A DNA stretch of 64,000 nt. It comes from Protula sp. h YS-2021. Taxonomy: Eukaryota > Annelida > Polychaeta > Sabellida > Serpulidae. Numbering within the stretch: the first letter of the stretch is position 1; the number at the start of each line of letters is the position of its first letter. The stretch covers positions 109,358,219 to 109,422,218 of the forward strand of contig OX457024.1 in the NCBI GenBank assembly GCA_949752745.1. The letters are read 5' to 3'. Shown here piece by piece: positions 14,101 to 25,139 of this stretch. The notes under the pieces were generated by a model, which had not been told where the DNA came from, did no database searches, and saw only the letters and a program-made list of their open reading frames with translations. The position numbers were made by a program, and so were the translations under genes.

Positions 14101-17100
14101 CGTTTGTAATTAATAGTAATATATTTCCAGTAGTGCCATGCATACTTCCACGGGTATAGGTAGGACGTACTAGTATCTAAGTATAATATTTCTAGTATTA
14201 CCATGCAGACTTCTACGGTCGCAAGTGGAACTTATTGCTATTTAAAAATTATATTTCTAGTACTGCCATATATACTTTTACGAGTCCAAGTGGGACGTGC
14301 TCGTATTTGAGTATATTTGTTGTACTGCCATGTATGCTACCACGGGTGCAGGTGGGACGGATTAGTATCTAAACATTAAACTGCCAGCATTGTCCTACAC
14401 ATTACATTGGGTATAAGTGGGACGTACTAATATTTGAGTGTTATATTTGCAGTACTGCCATGCATACTATCACGGGTACAAGTGGGACGTGCTGGTATTT
14501 GAAGATATTGATATGACTGATTCCATTAGTCATTTGTGCCTCCCGATGTACACTTTGTTAGGCAGTATGAATACCGAAGAAAAACAAATAGCATTTTATA
14601 TTCGAGACGGAATGGAACTGATAAAAAGCAAGGCAAGTTCACCATGTGACGTGTCAGCAACTGATATGGCCATTGGTAGTTCCAAATCGTAATGAAGTAA
14701 TTTTTTGCGTAACGGTTTGCAAGTAAATAAATAAATCAGATTTCATATCCTTATGGCGATGTTGTTATACATGCGGTGTTAACTTACAGAAAGTTTGCCC
14801 AGAGTACGCCTGGCTTCCCAAAGTCAACTAAGTTTCAAATATAGGAGAAACGGAAAGGGTTGGTTTATGGAACAGACTTGTGTCATTGTCGTTGAAGGCA
14901 ACTATTCCAGGTTGTATTAAGACAGTTTCTTTTGAATATTTAATTGCATACGTTATCAAATGTGCTTGAAGAAATGTTCATAGAAATGCAGCGGAGTACA
15001 CGTATACCCGTTAAACACATGCATGTTATATGTATAGATGCTGTAACCGTTAGGCACACGGATCCGACATGTATATATGGTGAAATGCAGCGGAATAGAC
15101 GTGTACCCGTCTAACACATGCATGCATCATGCATAATAATGAAATGTATTAAAGTTCTCGTAAGCCCATAGCAACTGACTATATTTTTAAGGGATGACCG
15201 AAAGCCTCAGCGGGCGTTAATGTTGAATTCCGTGATAGGCATTCGCATTGGCTTAGCTACGGCTTTTGGAGCGAACGCCAATCTCCTGCTTACCATCCCC
15301 ATCTGCTATATCTCACGCCGCATTATGATTCGATATTTGCTTGCATTCTTTATCATTCTGTATTATAACAAGATATAAGAGAGTTTTCGACAAGTTTGAG
15401 AAGCCAGAGGACGACCTTATGTCCGTCGCAAAAAAGGGCAGTTTCGAGACCTGGGAACTAGCAGCCTTACTTTCAGTGGCTTTTGATAGATTGCGGTTCA
15501 GGTCTTCGTGGAATAAACCCAACATAAAATGGCCAACTGGTACTTGGTAAGTAGACTTAATCAAAAGTAAAAAAAACATATATTTGGTGCTCAGGCTACG
15601 GCTCTCAGTACCACTTCACAACATCGATTCACAGTGTCAGTTTAAAATCTCAGTGCCACCTCAGAATCCCAGTGCTACCTTGAGATCTCAGTGCAACTTT
15701 AGAATTTCAGTGTGACTTCGGATTCTCAGTGCCACTTCAGAATATCAGTGCCATTGCGAGATCTTATTGTCACTTCAGGATCCGAGTTCTTCACAAAAAT
15801 CGCAATATTGTTTGAAAAGATACTTCTATTAATGTTTTGTATTTATGATATCCAGTTGTCCATCTGTTGCTCAGAAATAAGACAGATTTCTTGTGTCCAT
15901 TGCTTATTTTATACAAAGTAAATGCATTCCTGGTTGACCTAGGCAATTTATCAAAGATAATGCGGCGTTTTGATTGGTTACCAGTACGTGATGGCGATGC
16001 TGAAAGAGCTGTCACAGTGTCTTCAGATTGATGAATTCCCTGAGCCGCAGCACTTTTACAACGGAACACATTTTGTATCGCTCTATATGCAGTTAGGTAC
16101 GATTTAACTCATGAGTGATCTCAAGATAATCAATAATTTGTCATCGACCTATATGCAGCTAAATAAGATCTAAGTCATGATTTATCTCAAGCTAATCAAT
16201 AATTTTGTATCGCTCTACATGCAGCTAGATGAGATCTAAGTCATGTGAGAGCCCAAGATAATCGATAATTTTGCATCGCTCTATACGCGGCTAAGTGAGC
16301 TCTAAGTCATGAGCGATCTCACGATAATCGATACATTTTTATAACTCTATATGCAGTTAGGTGAGAACTAAGTCATGAGTGGTCTCAAGATAATCGGTAA
16401 TTTTTATCATTCTACCCGTAGCTAATTGAGATCTAAGTCATGAGTGACTTCAAAATAATCGATAATTGTTCATGAAACAGGAAAATTAATATACCAATCA
16501 TATCGTAATGCTGGGCGTTATTGTGATTTGCGACCCACCGTATTTATATGAGACCCACTTACTCTTATCTGAAGCCCGGCATATAGCATTTGAGTTTTAT
16601 TTTTATTATCAAAATATGTATGACACTGACTCTGACAAATTTTATAGAGTAATGCTTTAATCATCTCCAAAAATGTTATTCCCAGAGCCTTTTTCATTGA
16701 CAATTTTTTTACATTAGCCCTAAACTGTTTTTAAATGCATTCTTTGACATTACTTAATCTGACAATATTTCGTGAAAATCCACCATCTTTAGTTGCTGTC
16801 TGACTGTTCAGTCTTGTCTAACTTGAAAATAAATATGCCATGTTTTTTTTCTTGTATTTGAAGCCCTCTTTTCGATTTGAATCCCGGCTTTTCCCATTTC
16901 AAACCAAAAGGCGGAAAAAGTGTGCACACAGATCGCTCTTAAAAAACGACAGTGTCTCATATATTAATAATAATATAGCACAGTTTGATATATCGATATA
17001 TTATTGTTACAATCGTTATTTATAGTTGCATTTATTTAGCTCCTCTTCGCTTCCTCTCCGTATACAGATGAAGTCATTTGCAGCTTCTCTCAACCCAACT

Positions 17101-17180
17101 ACACTTTGTAGACTTTTTCCCTATTTTCAGCTGATCCATCCAAAAGGGAGGACGTACTGGAGGAAGTCCTCAAGAGTTAG
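11044..17180 (+). CDS. ASTE1: Asteroid-like XPG/FEN-family protein, 3' part of gene (8 exons)
   Basis: Exons: 11,044-11,137; 11,694-11,808; 12,551-12,700; 13,192-13,323; 14,453-14,632; 15,380-15,546; 15,985-16,096; 17,131-17,180. The first carries the XPG-I signature EADDKMAKYL followed by ATDSEFCV, where FEN/XPG nucleases hold metal-binding acidic residues. The next two give VKVWTLQH and ERLIGASILAGNDF, matching the LFA.L.GND block of asteroid proteins rather than the GCDY of FEN1. The exon at 15,985 ends EFPEPQHFYNGTHFVSLYMQL, like the C-terminal LPEP...LYSG block of ASTE1. Intron phases agree at every junction except 15,546/15,985. The XPG-N exons are missing or not recognised (perhaps near 9.0 kb or left of the window). 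Asteroid proteins are linked to signalling and, for ASTE1, to DNA-end processing; the role here is inferred. The intron after 14,632 uses a GC donor. Confidence 0.8.
11368..11585. repeat. Intronic minisatellite around ATAATGACATCATGGCTTGG
   Basis: About nine degenerate units of 20-27 bp built on GGTAATAATGACATCATGGC lie in the intron after the XPG-I exon. Confidence 0.7.
11694..11808 (+). CDS. Asteroid-like exon (VKVWTLQH)
   Basis: Acceptor TCTGAAG|G completes the phase-2 codon of the previous exon. The frame runs LILYKKESFNMTKLLDDDK, then VKVWTLQHTIHFTG. Donor GGG|GTAAAT, phase 0. A shorter alternative donor exists at CCG|GTGAAG (11,766), but the longer form preserves the family block just before GND. 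Confidence 0.75.
12551..12700 (+). CDS. Asteroid-like exon (LAGNDF)
   Basis: Acceptor TTATATAG, donor GAA|GTAAGT, both phase 0; 50 codons including ERLIGASILAGNDFTKHIL. The GND tripeptide is typical of asteroid proteins. Confidence 0.85.
13192..13323 (+). CDS. Asteroid-like exon, 44 codons
   Basis: Acceptor AAATTTAG, donor AAG|GTACAT, phase 0 at both ends. It is rich in charged residues (KKAIKYSFDFYQLKKKDRK) and ends YIVQQIEAGKLSK. Confidence 0.75.
14131..14507 (+). repeat. Minisatellite made from a 3' splice site and exon start, 6 x ~65 bp
   Basis: The unit TATTTGCAG-TACTGCCATGCATAC plus about 30 more exon bases recurs starting at 14,131, 14,196, 14,261, 14,323, 14,388 and 14,453; only the last is the true exon. 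An AG remains at the acceptor position in five of the six copies. Confidence 0.85.
14453..14632 (+). CDS. Asteroid-like exon with GC donor
   Basis: Acceptor TTTGCAG; 60 codons beginning YCHAYYHGYKWDVLVFEDID and ending DGMELIKSK. The donor is AAG|GCAAGT, the strong-consensus form expected for GC-AG introns. A GT alternative lies at 14,650 (GAC|GTGTCA), also in phase 0. Confidence 0.75.
15380..15546 (+). CDS. Asteroid-like exon (FDKFEKPEDDLMSVAKK)
   Basis: The acceptor most consistent with phase 0 is ATATAAG|AGA. The frame reads RVFDKFEKPEDDLMSVAKKG and ends WNKPNIKWPTGT. Donor ACTTG|GTAAGT gives phase 2, which does not match the next recognised exon (phase 0). A small exon may be missing between 15,552 and 15,984, or this copy carries an indel. 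Confidence 0.65.
15600..15785. repeat. Minisatellite, ~24-bp unit (CTCAGTGCCACTTCAGAAT)
   Basis: Seven to eight degenerate units of TCTCAGTGCCACTTCAGAAT lie in the intron after the 15,380 exon. Confidence 0.8.
15985..16096 (+). CDS. Asteroid-like exon (EFPEPQHFYNGTHF)
   Basis: Acceptor GTTACCAG; 37 codons (YVMAMLKELSQCLQIDEFPE, then PQHFYNGTHFVSLYMQL) plus one base. Donor TTAG|GTACGA, phase 1. This is the best C-terminal match to ASTE1. Confidence 0.8.
16070..16465 (+). repeat. Minisatellite made from an exon end and its donor, 6 x ~66 bp
   Basis: The last ~27 bases of the exon ending at 16,096, its donor and ~40 intron bases recur with ATGCAG(T/C)TA-type cores at 16,087, 16,153, 16,219, 16,285, 16,351 and 16,416. 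GT is kept at the donor position in copies 1, 4 and 5; copy 5 (TTAG|GTGAGA at 16,361) looks stronger than the true donor. Confidence 0.85.
17131..17180 (+). CDS. Asteroid-like terminal exon
   Basis: Acceptor CTATTTTCAG with phase 1: G plus CT gives Ala, then DPSKREDVLEEVLKS and stop TAG at 17,178. The phase match and the helical, acidic end resemble the ASTE1 C-terminus. The 3' UTR is not delimited. Confidence 0.75.
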
Positions 17181-18226
17181 CATGTTGCTTAAGCAATCAA
17201 GCGTATTCCCCACGCATGAAGCAGGAAATCCACAGTACCTGAAGTGTCGAAAACCACACTGAAGTCTGCATGAGTCATCCCTTAAAAACTTTCGTATTCG
17301 CGTAAAGACGAATGTTACCAGAACAGCAGGAAGATTTTTGCCATAACGGCAAGGTTTCGTTTGGAACGTAAAAGAATATGTTATACACAATTTCAATGAC
17401 ACTTTTGGCATAACATGAAGAAGACTTGCACCATTACATCAAAGTTACAAAAATTGTGCTCCTGACGGACTTTGCTTATACTGTCAAGGACACTTTTTGT
17501 CAGGCAGGCAGGCATTCGCACGGGCAATTAATTAATTGTTGTCAAGAACGCCTTGGCAGGCAGACTGGGACCATAATAACATTGTATAATTGTAGCGTGT
17601 ATTGTAGAGATGAATCAATCTAAAAATGCAAAGATATTAGGTGGAGGTTACCCAATATATGTTAACAGAAGCATGGTTTATGTATGAAACATTTTAGAAA
17701 TACAAAAATAGATGTTAGTTTCACTATTCTTGGCAGAATCATGAGAATTACCACAGACATAACAGTGTAAACCATTTTGAAACGATACAATTCTGTTTGG
17801 TGACTTTATTAATTGCCGTGAGGAACTATTTTAAATAACCGTTCAAATATGTTTCTAAATTATGAGTATAAGGCACATTTTAAGTATCCTAGAAGACTGT
17901 TTGTATATCCTAGAAGACTTTGTGTATCCCAGAAGATTATATGTATCCTTGTATAATCATTATTACAGAAAAGAGGACAAGAGTACAATAATTACATACA
18001 ATTAAAATAACTAAATTGGTTAAATTATAGGAATTAATATAAACAAACGTAATTTTGCCAATAAAAATAAGAAAAGTTCAATTGAATTTATGAGCTGGTG
18101 TTTTTTTTTCAATTGTTTAAGACCAGCGACTAAAGCTTTTGATGAAATATGGGTTATGGTTGTCTATGTATTATTTTTTCTCCAAATTCTGCAGAAATCA
18201 AATTTTACCTGAGTACATCCACTTTC
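17181..18226. other. Untranslated or intergenic sequence
   Basis: The first few hundred bases may be the 3' UTR of the asteroid-like gene. Near 17,880-17,945 the phrase TATCCTAGAAGACT recurs about four times. Nothing else seen. Confidence 0.4.
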
Positions 18227-18440
18227 TCTCATACATGCAAGTTGCCTCACCCATCGGCTTTGTCTCATCCTCATGCACCCATATTGTGTCACATTTATGG
18301 ATCAATGCGGCAGCATGGATGAATTAGGCAAATTGAATGCATGAGACAGCATGGGTGTACAACACAACATGCATGTGTGAGATAACATGGATATATGAAA
18401 CCACATGGATGTATGAGACAAAATGGATGTATGACACAAC
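18227..18440. repeat. Minisatellite around ACATGGATGTATGAGAC
   Basis: Ten or so degenerate ~19-bp units, first in one orientation (CTCATACATGCAAG) and then in the other (ATGGATGTATGAGAC). Confidence 0.7.
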
Positions 18441-18444
18441 ATTG

Positions 18445-20450
18445 AAATATCTTCATTCATCGACGTATTAGGTCGATTTGTGTCTGTCCGTGGGCCAATC
18501 AAACAAAGGCACTAACTTTGTGGGGACCAACAGCATGTTGGTAGGAGCTTGGGCAGAGACTCAGGATGAAAAGGTTCGAAAAGTTTTATTCAATAGTGGA
18601 GCAGACTTCGAGTTTCGGTTTAACCTTCCAAGTTGTTGTATTGAAACAGTTTATCCGTAGGATGGGCCCATCCAATAACAACGAGGTATTGACTTAACCC
18701 ATATTCCTTGTTTTGCGCAGCTGTAGCTTTAGCACATATTTGGTCATTGAAACAACACATATTTTCTTCCTCCCTTAAAATGGGAACAAATTGCCTTGTG
18801 TTGTGAACACGATGGGCTGTTTTAATGGTTGATGGGTGTAGGATGGGCCCGTGCTATAGCTGTAAGCCATAGAAACAACACATCTGATCAAGAATATGGG
18901 CCAAATCTACAGACAGTTGCATAGGAATACCCCACCCATGGAAACAACACATGCAACGCCGGTAGAATTGTACCTAATATTTTGAAATGCTTTATATCAC
19001 GCAGACCCCCTACCCCTTCCCCCGCGGGGGGTTGGGGGCACTTGTATCAAATATGGCAATAATGGGCGTACAGAACAACGCGGAAAAGCTTAAAACTAAA
19101 ATAGTTAGTGAGTAAAATTGTCGAATTTTTCTCGCTTTTCCTAAAATAGCAGGGGGGGGGGGAAATGATTATTTCGTTGAAAAGAAAAATTATATTGTAA
19201 TTAATTAAAGACCTGCATCCATTTCAGGGTAAGAGAATGAACATAACTTAAATCCCCAATAGTCATTGCGAAATTTGGCAATGCCATTTAGCAATCATGC
19301 AGATGTGCTTTTTCGTGTTTTTCCAACAAAGGGGGAAATTTAGACACGGAAATTCCGTGTTTAGGGGCTCTTTTTAAATTCGATTTACGCGCATTTTAGT
19401 CATTTAAAATGGAAATGCCTCCCCCCTCCTGGGACCGAACCACATACTAAGTGGCATAATGCAACAGGAGTGGGGGGGGAGAGAGAGATTATAGCTGAGA
19501 TTATAGCTGACTTTTCCAAATAATGTTAACTGTGGGTGTTAAAAGCAAAATGGTAAGTAAGTAGTTAAATGTTATAAATCTTCTTCTCGGATTTTTATTT
19601 ACATTATTTTCTACATTTTTTACAAAGAACTATAACGGCCCTTCCCATTACACCATCCCAATACATCTGTTAAACAGATGTATTAAATTACATCAGCAAT
19701 ATAATCGTGTTTTATAGGGAGAAATTAAATGTGCTGTTTCAATAGCTTTTGTATTGATATAGCCCAGCCATTGGATGGGCCCATGCAATGATGTGGTGTT
19801 TCAATGCTGGGGTGTTTCAATGCTACACAAGAGCTAGTCATTTTGAAGGAGTGTGGGAGCGGCTCATTCAGTCAGTGCGTTCAATAATTAATAATCTCCT
19901 TTGTCAAGCCAGCCATATGCCTGGTGGCGAATTGCTTTGAACCTTCTTTGCAGAAATTAAGACCATACTTAATGGCAGACCGTAGTTCCTTGAAAATATA
20001 AGTGACTCGACAGCGCAGGAACCATTGACCCCAAACCATTTACTTTGCTTCAAATCTCGTCTTCTTTATGCGCCCCCTGGCGAATTCATTGAACCTGATC
20101 TGTACTCGGTGAAACGTTGGCCCGGAATACAATATCCGTGCAGCATTTTTGGTCTCGCTTTCGCTATGATTACGTACACCTTTTGCAAGCTCAGAAGTAA
20201 TGGACTCGTGAAACTTCAAATTTTGACATTGGAAATATCGTCATGCTGAAGGACAAAAAATTGCCGAGAAATAAATGGAGCCTTGTCTGCGTTTCAGAAG
20301 TTTTCAAATTGGACCACTGTTTGGTTAGGCGTCTTAAAGTTATATCTGGTGACCGTGGTCTAAATTCTGGAGCGTCCTGTCGCAAAGTTGGTTCGGTTGG
20401 TTTGTGTTTGTATCCGGGGAAATCCCCGCCGAGAAACCTCGGTTACAATG
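18445..20450 (+). pseudogene. BEL/Pao relic 3 (integrase), split by an insertion
   Basis: 18,445-18,633 encodes RRFVSVRG..NKGTNFVGTNSM and DEKVRKVLFNSGADFEFRFN, collinear with the integrase of relic 1. It resumes at 19,830 with HFEGVWERLIQSVRSIINNL, PLTPNHLLCFKS, PPGEFIEPDLYSVKRW, then from 20,200 FDIGDIVMLKDKKLPRNKW and ends HCLVRRLKVISGD. That is the C-terminal part of BEL/Pao integrase. Stops and frame changes are present. The 3' LTR expected after 20,450 could not be recognised. Confidence 0.85.
18634..19825. mobile_element. ~1.2-kb non-coding insertion in BEL/Pao integrase
   Basis: Family alignment of the interrupted integrase frame places the insertion after CCTTCCAAGT. Its ends are imperfect inverted repeats (GTATTGAAACA against TGTTTCAATGC), each followed inward by a palindromic GGATGGGCCCAT. 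The phrase GAAACAACACAT recurs near 18,747, 18,867 and 18,937. There is no coding frame. It is most likely a non-autonomous DNA transposon; target duplication and class are not clear. Confidence 0.7.
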
Positions 20451-21784
20451 CATAATATGGAATTCTAGACAATATATACAATTGGTTCCTCATTTTCTCA
20501 AACCGTTGTACTTTTTGAAATCCTGCTATAGCCCACCCCGTCTGTTGTCACCGTCAGAACCTTTTGCAGATACAAGATCAGTGAGCTTTTCGAATTTACC
20601 AAACTTAAGTGATCGCTCAAGCGACTGTTATTTATCCTTAATGTGATTTCCAACATGTCGCCTGTTTAGGAGCAGTGTTTCTGGATTAAGTAGTTTTTTG
20701 GGAGTTTATATTCTGTGTGGCCGCCAGGGGAACACATTATCACTTTTAAGACTAAACGCTCCCTCTTCCGTGGTCCAGTTATTGCGCTGAATTATTTCTT
20801 AATCATTCGTCTTTCAAACGTTTGTTTAATATAATTAATAAGAATGTGCAAAGCTTCACATGTTTTTAAGTGTATCACTCTGCTTAGGAGAAGCGAAGTG
20901 CATTTACATTAATTGTTTAATTATAATGTTATAAGTTGTATAAAGTAGAGTATGTCAGCATTGTATTTATTCCAGTTCAGCGACACAAATACCAATTTCT
21001 GTTTATTCTAAAGCAAATAGTTATTGCTTATAATGGGTTAAATAAGATGTGCTAAAATATAGTGCTGGCAAATGTAAAACAACCAGGGGGCACTAACTAT
21101 CATATGTGTTAGCAAAACCGTAGGGAAAAGCAGAAAAGCTGAGGCCAAAGCGCAAATTTCAGTGAAGGAGTATTTCTGTTTAAACTTGGCGCTCCCTGTC
21201 TATTGGTAATTTAAGAAGTCATGGACACGCATGGCAATCAGTTGGTCTTTACGCTTTTGTTGTTGCTGGCATCGTATCAAATAACAGTTATCATATCACA
21301 GGAAAGGTGTCCGGTGTTTAAATTTTAGCTCTGTTTTTAGCTATTTTCAATATTGGGTAGGCTATAAGAGTAGGAAAAACTGTGAGGTTTCTAGCTTTGG
21401 ACAAAGGCTAATATTAATCCACAGTTTCATTGAAGTGATTTTACGGAAATAAAATATAAACTAAACAGAAAAGACTATTTATAAAGTAAAATACCTTTGG
21501 GAAAAGCTTTAGTCATGAAATAAAATCAGTTCAAAAATCTATGTCGGCTGTAATTGAACCACTCATGAATCTGTAACACACTCTCTTAGCAGCAGTATTA
21601 CGGCACTGTTGATGTGTTGCTCTTCTTATGTTTTATAATAAGCTGCAGTACAACTTTGTTTGAAATCCAGTCTCAGTTTTAAGTATGGATCCGGATTCGG
21701 TAGAAATAGCCCATAAGTTCAATAGAACAGAAGAAATATCTACCTTACAAATTGACGTTTTTAAAAACCATTAGCATCCTAGCG
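20451..21784. other. Unassigned sequence
   Basis: The first 300 bases may hold what is left of a BEL/Pao 3' LTR but no repeat partner is in the window. No exon seen. Confidence 0.4.
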
Positions 21785-23460
21785 TTGTTCTCGTTTCGGC
21801 TTTTTCTAAGCACATTTAACGACGAAATAGTCGATTTCTTTTCAAGCGAAATAAATAAATAAATACTGACATTTATAATGCCATTCTAGGGTTGTTCTCA
21901 TTTATCTTTACTATAAACTTTTCACAGAACATTAAGCTGATAAAAGTAAATGTTCTGTCCAGAGGAATTTCATTGTTTTCGTTTTACTTCAAAGACTTTG
22001 TTTCGTGTTTTCTTAGATAATATATAGCTCATTGCTCACATAAAGTAAGTGTTTGTCTGCTTTGTTGGCGCGCTGTAGCTGAATAACAGCTGAATAACAG
22101 CTGCTGCACAACACACATTGTCTAACATAGAGCACGGTGCAGTCTCGTATGAATTCATTTATATAAAACAGTATATGATTGCAATTATACACTGAATTAG
22201 CAATTAAAATGCGAATATATAATACTGACTTTAGTCATTCAAACAAGTGATAACTATGACTCTCTTAAAGGTGACCGGTATTTCAGATAACACCAGGTGG
22301 ATTTTTCTACAGGTGGCAAAATTAGAAAAACTACCCTGTGAGCTTGCAGATTCCTCTTGGTTATCTCAAAATGCCAACAGCATAAAAAGTACTCAAAAGT
22401 CCTTGACTATCTACATACAAAATGTCAAATAACATGGGCAAAATTTGTAGGATGAGGTAGTTTCGATGTATTAGCGAAAGGACAAGATCCGACAGGCTGT
22501 CCTTCCAGCTTTGCAATGTAGGGGAAGTAGTATTTAATTAAAGTTCAAAGTTCTTATAGAGGGACGAAGGGACGCAGAGCCGACCATTGAGTAAAGCCCA
22601 TGTGGACGTAGATCACATGGGCTAAAGCCAAAAACGGTATGGGATGGAAACAAAACTAAACTTAATTATTTTAAATAATATTATTTAACAGCCAGGCAAC
22701 TGAATTGGAATGAAGTTATAATAAATAAAATTATTTTACACTTTCATTGAATATCTAGTCAGCAAAGAGCTATATGCATTGTCTTCAGAGAACCTGAATA
22801 TACTGCATTTGTTATTGCAGTATTAAATAAAGTACAGGCTATACAAAGTACTTACACTAATTTAGATGAACTCCTGTCTCAATAACTGGTTGCTATGGTG
22901 CTATGTGCTAGGCAGATAAAGGGGCTAACATAAGGTAACGTATTTTAAATTTGCATTTTATCTCATATGTTTTATTCAAAGCCTTCATTTCACATGTAGC
23001 CAAAATTGCGTATACAGATCTACAACTAGAAGAAATAAATAGAAAACCGAAGTCATTTTGACCTTACAGGTAAAAAAAAGGTCAGCAAGGTTTTGAAAAA
23101 AGCAGTCTGGTAACTTCTTTTGGCTTACAAAGCTGTGGATGCAATTGTTTTCCAGATATTCACTTTGCGGTTTTCATGATGTCATTTTACCAAACATTTT
23201 GGGTAAGATCAATGTGCGCGTTGGCTAAGGGACGTATTTCTGTGCACTTCACCCATGATCCTGTTCCTTTAACCAGCTGGTTTAAATATCTGTTGTAGAG
23301 TTAAAACCCATTTCGAAACCAATTTAATTTTTGCAGTTACAAAAAAAAGCAAATCCGCTCACTATTCTACCGGTAAGCAGCAGTTTACCTTCACATATTT
23401 TGATTCCTTTTCCACTATAAGTTCTAGTTTTGACATTCTTTCCAGAGGATTTTAATTGCA
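21785..23460 (+). repeat. Interspersed repeat R1, copy 2 (internally deleted)
   Basis: Direct-orientation relative of 25,140-28,760. 21,985-22,250 aligns with 25,265-25,540, 22,435-22,630 with the 25,790-26,000 block, and 23,220-23,455 with 28,430-28,680. Much of the middle is missing. Confidence 0.7.
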
Positions 23461-23949
23461 ATCTAAACAAACATTGCAAAACATTGCAATTTAAACAAAC
23501 AAAATTAATTGCAATTTAAAACAAATAATCTCAAAATATCAGTTAGTTAAATGTCTGTGTAAATAACAAGGAAATAATAAATAACATAAATGAATAATAA
23601 ATAATTAAGATATCTGTCTGTAAATTGTAACTTCGGAGAACGCGTCTGGAACAGAAATGAAAAAAAGAACTGAAGTAATGTGTCACTAGTTATAATATCA
23701 AAGTCCCTTAGAGTTAATAACTGAAAAAGAAAATTAGACATATATCATGAAGTGGCGTTTCGCGATTTCTATTTGATACACCTTGCCACAACATTTGAAC
23801 TAAGTTTCAGCAATATTGTACATTGTTATCAAAACATTACATTCTTTTTCATGAATATTTATATTTAATGCATTCAAATATAAATGCAGACGAAAATCAT
23901 CTGATATATAATTTATTCACCTAACCCAATGAATTTTTATGCTGAGGAG
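23461..23949. other. AT-rich, nothing recognised
   Basis: Short repeats of ATTGCAATTTAAACAAAC near 23,455-23,525; otherwise no feature. Confidence 0.4.
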
Positions 23950-25000
23950 CGTTCATATTTTTTGAAGACTCCATGACTTGTAAGGTCATAATTGGACGTT
24001 TCAATGCATTTTAGCGTCATGGGAATAATTTTATTATTACGCAACAATGAAGATATCAGTCTTATTTCTGTTAAAGTGGGTCAGTGTCAATACAAAAATA
24101 AATATATTAATAGATAAAGAGAATCAAAGATGCGAATTTTTGTACTAAAACTATTCACGTGACTATTTCTTCATACAAATTCATGAAGAGAATTGTAAGA
24201 AGGTGTGAATTGATACATTATTTTTGCGCTTCACGTAAATTTTTCTTTGACATCTTCAGAGGAAAGAGTGTGGACCTATCAATTTTTAAGTATGTTATCT
24301 GTTCAGTCTTTCAAACCACTGATAGAAACCTCACATTAAGAAAAACGCACGAAGAAATGAAGGTATCTACAAATAACGGACAGATTTACTATGCTACTAT
24401 TGACCCCTGTCTTAGAGGTATATTGTTTCATGCTTGGTGTTGTCTTTACTGGCCAATGAAATACTGTTAACAGTATATTAACATAATTGTACTGCCTGTT
24501 ACTTATTTAATGTATATTAGCAGTGATTTGTGTGCACAATTGTACTGCAGTTAAACATAAAACGGGCCTCAAATGCAATACGAAACATGGAAAGCTTGAT
24601 GTAATGGAAAGATTTACTGTTTGGCTACGATTTGTTAATACATTTTGAACTAATAATTATAATAATAATAATAATAATAATACTGATAATAACCTGCAGT
24701 GAGGCTGCGTTATTCGGTCGTACGCCTGTCACCCATCTTCATCGGTAATTCGCCAATTCTGTTCGCCTGTTCTGTTGGTAAACAGCGTTTAGCAAATAGC
24801 TGAATTATACGACTAATTCTAAGTTTGCATATCTGAGAAATGGATTTTTTCGCGTTAGAGATCCCGGTATGGTTTGGCTTTTACCGCATTTTATCATGTA
24901 ATAAATATTAAATTTTAAATTAACTTTTGTTTTCATTGTTAACGTGGCACATCGCTTTGTGTAAAAAAATCAAGGAAGGTATATGTCGTATTATAACGTG
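23950..25000. repeat. Degenerate segmental duplicate (flank of the Ly6-like unit)
   Basis: 23,980-24,560 aligns with 39,780-40,400 (shared GACGTTTCAAT.CATTTT and TATTAGCAGTGATTTGTGTGC-type blocks), and 24,650-24,850 aligns with 34,990-35,110 (ATTCTAAGTTTG.ATATCTGAGAA). It includes a short (ATA)n tract at 24,655-24,695. It appears to be part of an older duplicated array to which the Ly6-like cassettes belong; no exon was found in it. Confidence 0.6.
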
Positions 25001-25139
25001 ATTATTTTTTATTAATGTGATATGCAGTGTGCCCTTATATCAAATTGCGTTTCAGTTTTAAATGTGATGTTCGGATTAAATAAGTAAATGAGTCATGCGA
25101 TTCAATACAAAGAAATAGTGACGTTTAAATAGTAACGTT

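Noticed and set aside
20451..20800. BEL/Pao 3' LTR
   Set aside because: Position fits, but no second copy or clear TG...CA ends could be found in the window.
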